A DNA stretch of 64,000 bases from Symbiodinium natans (lineage: Eukaryota; Sar; Dinophyceae; Suessiales; Symbiodiniaceae): contig CAJNDS010002474.1 of assembly GCA_905221605.1 (NCBI GenBank), forward strand, positions 336,501-400,500, in the 5' to 3' direction. The position numbers and the translations under genes were made by a program. Positions within the stretch are counted from its first letter, which is position 1. Every line of letters begins with the position of its first letter. Positions 58,755-64,000 of the stretch are shown piece by piece. Below the pieces are notes generated by a model. That model searched no databases, was not told the origin of the DNA, and saw nothing but the letters and a program-made list of their open reading frames with translations.

Positions 58755-61700
58755 GATTGTAGCAAGGCAAGCATGTATGGCTTACTTCTTTGCAAGGTAA
58801 CCCCCCGGACGTACCACAGCAACTCCCCCCGGGCCAATGCATCTGGCGTGTGTGCTGGCAGAGGCGATCGCTTCAGTACACTGCTTGAGGCGCCTGCCGC
58901 AACTGCCACCCACAATGCTGCAACAGACAGAGCAGCTCCCATGTTGTGCAGGAAGGCCACTCCGTCGCAGGGATGTCTGCAAGCTCGGCCGGCGACTTGA
59001 AAAACCGAGCAGGGGCTGTGCACTTACGCACGTGTCGCAGGCTGTTTGCACCCAACTGCGTAAACGCATAATGTTGATCCCCCTCGGCCTCCCTCAGTAA
59101 GCACGCCATTCCCAACTCTGTCAAAGTGCGGAGACATTGCAAACGTGCAGCCTCTGAGGCACGCACGACCAAATGACCGCGAACCTCCGACTCGGATATC
59201 GAAAATGCTCGGGCAAGGACCATGTCATTCAAAAGTTCCAGCATGTCACGCGACATGACGCTTGCACAGTTCGCCAATGTGAAGGATAAGTCTTTTGCCG
59301 ACGACCAGCCGAGCATTCTCTCACGAAGAGCTGTCATGTCAGAGCGAAAAACAGACATGACACCTACAGCCTCATTGGTGAAGCCACCCGCAGTCTGTGC
59401 AGTGGCTGGCTCAACCTCTACAAAGTGACTGGCTCCCCGGTCCCCTCCTGAAACTTCAACACATCGATGAAGAGTGACGCAGAAATCATGCTGAGAAAGC
59501 CGGCGGGCTGCGGCTGCGGGCAGGCGAACCAACTTGTGTCTGCTAGGTCTGGCGCACGTCAAGCGAAAGAAAACTTCATGTTGGTTGTCAACAGGCTGCC
59601 GTGGCCCTTGCCCCGGCCCGTCAACTATCTGCGCGTCGCCCTCTTGCAATGCCCCGTTTCCAAGGGACGGGAATTCGAAAACATCGGAACTCAACGTCAT
59701 CATGTCTTCCTGCCCGTTCTGCAACGCCTGCTGGCCTGATGCACGCCGGGGTTGCAGCGGCGGCGGCTGCAAGTGAAAAGGTTGAAGACTACTTTGCAAG
59801 GAGCTTATTGCCGCAGCACTGGCGGGCACACTATAGAGCCGACCAATTTGCAATTCAGACTGCAAATGGTCTGCCATGGCGGCCTCCTCCAAGGACTCGA
59901 AACAAAATCTACGTTTCGTTTCGAACTGTGCCTTCCAGTCATCATGCACCTTCTGTCTCTCTCTCTCTCGCTTTTCACGGGCTTTCTTGACAGCTTGCAT
60001 CTTGCTGAATTGCGATTCAAAGTCCATAGAGTACATGAGCAAACCTGCAAGAATGATTTTCTTCTTCTTGGTATGTTTCTCATGACAGGCGAGCTGCCAC
60101 TGAACATGCTTGTGAAATCCGAAACGCTTGGCCATGTCATCTAAGTTCTGAACTTCTTCAAAGCAACGCAAGAAGACTGAGTAAGCTTTCTCCAGCGGCA
60201 GCAAGCTGCGGATTTCGGGAACCCGCAGTGCACAGGCCACATATGGCCCACTCACCTTCCTATAATGCACCATTCTGTGGACAATGCTGTGATCCCCCTC
60301 CTGGATCCGCTCCACTGTGGGAACAAACTTTAGTTCATACACCAAGGTTTTCAAGTTTTCGAGGCTGCTGAGATCCTGGCCTGCAACAAATGCTTCGAGT
60401 TCAAGACGCGTCTGTGAACCCTCGCAAAGATGCTTCCAAGTGATTCTGTGGTGCAGATTCTCAGCCTGGGGTGCATCACGAAATAATTGCAAACAAGCGG
60501 ACGCGCATTGCCTGGACCTGGCAGGGTTGGGGTGGGCAATGCCACATAACTTCCATGGCAAAACGTTCCAACATTGGAGTTTCTGAGCCACGTAACCTTG
60601 CATAGCAGCAGTGCAACGTGACACATCTTCCAGCACCCCTTCCACGTCTGCAAACTCCATGTCCATGTCGAGACCGGCTTGGCGAATGTCATTTGTCTGA
60701 GACGCACGCGCCTGTTGAAAGTGCTCTGTTGCTGCACCGCATGCCAAATCGGGCGCCCTGCGGCCTGCTAAAGGACACACGAAATTAGCCCCATCCCCTC
60801 CACTTGCACCTTTTAGCCCCAGCATAGTCCTGGCTGCCAAAAGTTGCTCGGCCTCCTGTGAGAATTGGGCTTGCCGGCGCAAGTGAACAGGCCCTGCATG
60901 GGCATGGACTGGCCGTAACCAGCCATGGCACTCACAGCCCTCAGCCCAAGAAGCGAAATCCTCCGCAAGCCGATTCAACTCAGACACTGCTTCAAGTTGC
61001 AACCACCATTTCTTTGACCTAATGCAGGCAGTGATTGTGTCCACATTGAGCGTTTCCTGTCCAGCCTCTCCCTCTGCCTGCTCACGCTCAGGCCGCCCAG
61101 GATCTTCGTTTCCACCAAACAGCTGGGGGTTCCAAATTGTTCGCAGCGCACCACGAAGCGAAAGAATGCGCGGGGCAATGGCGCTGACTGTGCCCCAACG
61201 CCACTCAGCAGGCTTCGGAACACCTTTCTCAAAAAGTGACTCAAGCTGCGCAAAGCGCGTGTCCCTAATGCATCGGGCGATGAGACGACGCCTCAAATGA
61301 TCTTCGTGAAGCAACTTGGCAATAGATTTGAATCCGGGCAACCATTCTTTCCAAAAAGAAAGACTTACATCGATTTCTTTTGTCATGTTGTGAACTATGT
61401 GTAAGATTCCAGGAACTAGCAAAGTTTGCGGAAAAATGAAACCATCGTGACTTGCTGCAGCTGCTTCGCCTGCAGAAAGCATATCTTCACTCTGAAGTTC
61501 GGGCTCTAGCAAAAACTCCGGCAGAACACTTTCAAGACTTGCGCCCTCAAAATCCGGAATGGCAAACTCTGTGCCCATGTCCGTGCACACGCTACGCACA
61601 CGACCCAGAAGATTCTTCAAACCCGCAAGGGATTGACTCTCAGCAAAAAGTTTTCGGCACACACACCTCACCTTGTGCTCCAAGGAAGTACAGCCCGAAC

Positions 61701-63105
61701 CCAAAGCCATGGGTATTTGTCTGTGAACTATCATGGAGGACGTCAAACACAAGCCGCACTGATGCCGCTTCTCTGCGATCTCTAACATGCTGTCTTTGTC
61801 GTCTACAGCACACGCTGCTTGAAACCGCTCTGTAGATTCATACAAGAAGTCTGAAGCTGCAACAACCGACTCCATATCCTCTTGTCGAATCAATGACACA
61901 ATGGAAAGAAGCCAGTCCACCCCACCCTGCGGTGAGCTGTCTGCCCAGAGATACAGAGGTCCTGTGTGTTCCTGCAGGCGGCTCCTCCAGAAACAGGAAT
62001 ACGCGGCGTCAACTAGGATTTGCCTCCGGGAAAGCGTGCTGCCCGACGGGATGTCGACGGTCATGTCTTGATCCAGGCCTGGAAACAACGCAGCCACAGC
62101 TTCCTGTAACATGGGCGCTAGCTGCGACTTGTTGCGCAAGTTCATACTTGTGCAAAGCGCCTTCACAACTGTATCATGACTGGAAACTTTCTGCCTGCTC
62201 TGAGTGGCTATGCAAACGGGGCCTGCAAAGCTCTGCAATTTCAACACGAACTCCTCCAAAAGTAGCTTTTGCGTTGAAGACTCCTCATCATCAGCATCAC
62301 CTGCGTATCCCTCGAGGATCTGGGGAGCCCAGCATTGCAAACTCTTCCCCAACTTTAAGGCGTCTGACTGGGAGAGCTTCAAAGCTGGAACTGAAACATG
62401 ACTTGTCAGCATGCCGGCTGCCTTCATACGATCGTGCCATGCGTCCAAAGCCAACGGTGCAGCAAAGGCAGCATGATACGCGTTGCCTCTTCTTCGCTGA
62501 TGCCAGTTTGCCAAAACCATGACTGTTTTCCAAGCACCGACTTTTATCAATTTTGAAAGAATTGGGGGGATGGCCAAACAAACAGGTGCCTTGAGGAAAT
62601 CACGCAACTGTTCGCTGGAAACTTGCAGCGTTTGGCATATGCCTGCTTCGTGGAGGGCCTCATTAGCATGCGGGGGTGCAAAGCCTCGGAGATGCACATC
62701 TGACATGGGGACTGATGGCCCCCAGATAGGGACCTTTAGCCGTAGAGGCCGCTGCACAAGTGCTGGGCGCTGCAACACGATGACGCGCTTGATTTCTAAA
62801 GATCTGGCAGCATACGGTCTACCTAGATGCTCCCACAAGACTTCTTCCTCATGGTTCCAGCATGTCAAAGGGCCCTCGTAGGCCCGACCTTCTCCCACTT
62901 GCACCAAAACATCACAAGGGCACTGGCCAGAAGGGGACGATGAGTCCTTGTCTTCACGCCTGTTCACAAGCCAGTGCTCTAGCTTGTGGCGCTGCACAAG
63001 CCTGGAAAACCAAGACGTTTGTGTCATAAGGACGGGTCTGCTCCACCCTTCCTCGCTACTGCGTTTCTGAATGCGCCCTATAAGGCACAGCCCGAGCAAG
63101 GGCAT
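58755..63105 (-). pseudogene. Large dinoflagellate-type gene, 5' part (cut by retrotransposon)
   Basis: A 1410-codon frame runs from ATG 63105 to TGA 58873. The sensible reading then moves to another frame after GWQLRQAP, near 58885, and continues SSSVLKRSPLPAHTPDALAR ... SKPYMLALLQS to the element at 58755. One base indel there is therefore likely. Motifs include LYLWADSSPQGGVDW, VRSVCTDMGTEFAIPDF and ILHIVHNMTKE, which could be two acidic residues and a His of an RNase-H-like transposase fold, and a late KKAREKRERERQKVHDDW helix. I do not know the family's function. As I recall, similar proteins are numerous in dinoflagellate genomes. The gene continues at 48369-49758. A ctgcag acceptor at 63121-63116 suggests further 5' exons. 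Confidence 0.55.
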
Positions 63106-63121
63106 CACGGAATCACTGCAG

Positions 63122-63815
63122 CAAATTCAAGAAATGCATTGCCCGTGACATGGCTTGGCTGTGTGTCTTCAAAAGCGACATGACAAGATTGAGCGGCTCT
63201 TTGAGTACGACGGTAGCTCAACTTTCATGGAACAGCTGGGAAACATTGCCTGAGGGCTGAAGTGCTTGGGTTCAAGGATAGCATTCAACACAGAGGTTAG
63301 GTCGGGAAAAAAGGTTTGTATGCTCTGCGTTGCCTTCCTACTTCGTTGAGCAAACATGGCCAAAGATGGCAGCCAAAGACACCACAAGTTGCAAATGACC
63401 CCGCTACTACACGGCCTCCTGGCTTCCTAGCAGCACTCAAAACCGAAAAGGGCAACAAAAAAAACAACGATTGGAAATAACAAGTATATTTGCCTGGGTG
63501 CTCTGGCGCACGATCTGTCTCTTATCTGAAGCTGACAACAAGTCACAAACCAAACACAGAAACGATAGAAAACAAGGTGTCAGGTGCACCATCAAGGTAT
63601 CAGGCTTCAAAACAAGAAAATGAGGATAAAACAGCAAAAGTTCAAGGGAGACCTAGGCGACAGGATAATTCCGATGCAACGACAAATTTCCTTGTCCGAC
63701 AAAGCCCTTGGGCAAACTAGCAGTGGGATTGTTGCGGAAATTGCTTTTACACCTTCGTGTGTATTCATGCGCGGAGCCTCCAGACAATAGCACCTCCGCG
63801 CAGTCAGACACTGAC
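63122..63815. other. Probable intron, no gene seen
   Basis: Lies between a possible donor (63815) and acceptor (63116) on minus. Short open frames on both strands are featureless. Confidence 0.4.
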
Positions 63816-64000
63816 CAGGTGAGGGGCCAGCAAGCCGCTGGATCTCTGCTCCACACTTTGCGGGAAGGTGCCATCAGACGGCTGGCCTGCCACTGGCCCC
63901 TGCAAGTGTTGTAGCGCCTCCTGGTGGAATCGACGTTGCTTGTGCTTCTTGCGGGCCGAACCACCATGTCGAAGCATATCTTCTATTTGCAGCGCGGCTG
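63816..64000 (-). CDS. Upstream exon, probably of the interrupted gene (partial)
   Basis: From the window edge the minus strand reads AALQIEDMLRHGGSARKKHK, then QRRFHQEALQHLQGPVAG, in one open frame to a likely GT donor at about 63815. It is basic and helical. It lies upstream of the 63105 start on the same strand, with about 700 bp of stop-rich sequence between, so it is probably an earlier exon of that gene. The phase of the join could not be settled. It is cut by the end of the window. Confidence 0.4.

Overview
The window looks like nuclear DNA of a dinoflagellate, most likely a Symbiodiniaceae-type alga. The reasons are: genes cut into very short exons with GC-AG and GA-AG introns beside GT-AG ones; TTTAGGG-type telomere-like arrays; very long G homopolymers and many minisatellites; a dinoflagellate-style cytosine-C5 methyltransferase-like gene; and copia-like and tyrosine-recombinase retroelements. 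No rRNA, tRNA or CRISPR array was recognised. Family names come from reading translations by eye, not from database searches.

Layout. (1) 1-9174 and 18788-29024 are two near-identical direct copies of one segment. Each carries a 60-bp in-frame minisatellite, a DnaJ (J-domain) gene split into tiny exons, several exons of unknown genes and a short-period minisatellite. Copy 2 carries 1081 bp absent from copy 1. (2) 9175 to about 11500 is an AT-rich island that starts exactly where copy 1 stops matching copy 2. It holds a frameshifted lipase-like gene and a frameshifted gene resembling a conserved protein of polinton-like viruses, so it is probably a decayed viral integration. (3) 11500-18787 holds the LsmAD domain of an ataxin-2-like gene and a 1.75-kb poly-G minisatellite. 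(4) 29025-34300 is mostly repeats, including a MITE-like unit and alternating repeats separated by poly-G/poly-C blocks. (5) 34330-36852 (minus strand) is a copia-type integrase relic next to a WW-domain ORF. (6) 38950-40335 is an uncharacterised plus-strand multi-exon gene. 40800-45076 (minus) is a zinc-ribbon/coiled-coil gene and a C5-methyltransferase-like gene. (7) 46050-48210 is a 589-bp tandem array with hairpins, followed by telomere-like repeats that switch strand. (8) 48369-64000 (minus) is one large gene of about 1,900 codons cut in two by a 9-kb retrotransposon.

The most notable object is that retrotransposon (49759-58754). It has the split-direct-repeat ends (A1 - ORFs - B1 A2 B2) known from PAT/Ngaro-type DIRS-like elements. 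Its order is unusual: tyrosine recombinase, then Gag with a CCCH finger, then RT/RNase H. Gag and RT/RH share one frame and are separated by a single TGA in the context TGA CTA, a known readthrough motif. Removing the element restores the host reading frame across the insertion point without target-site duplication. The interrupted gene belongs to what looks like a large dinoflagellate-specific protein family that may itself be mobile.
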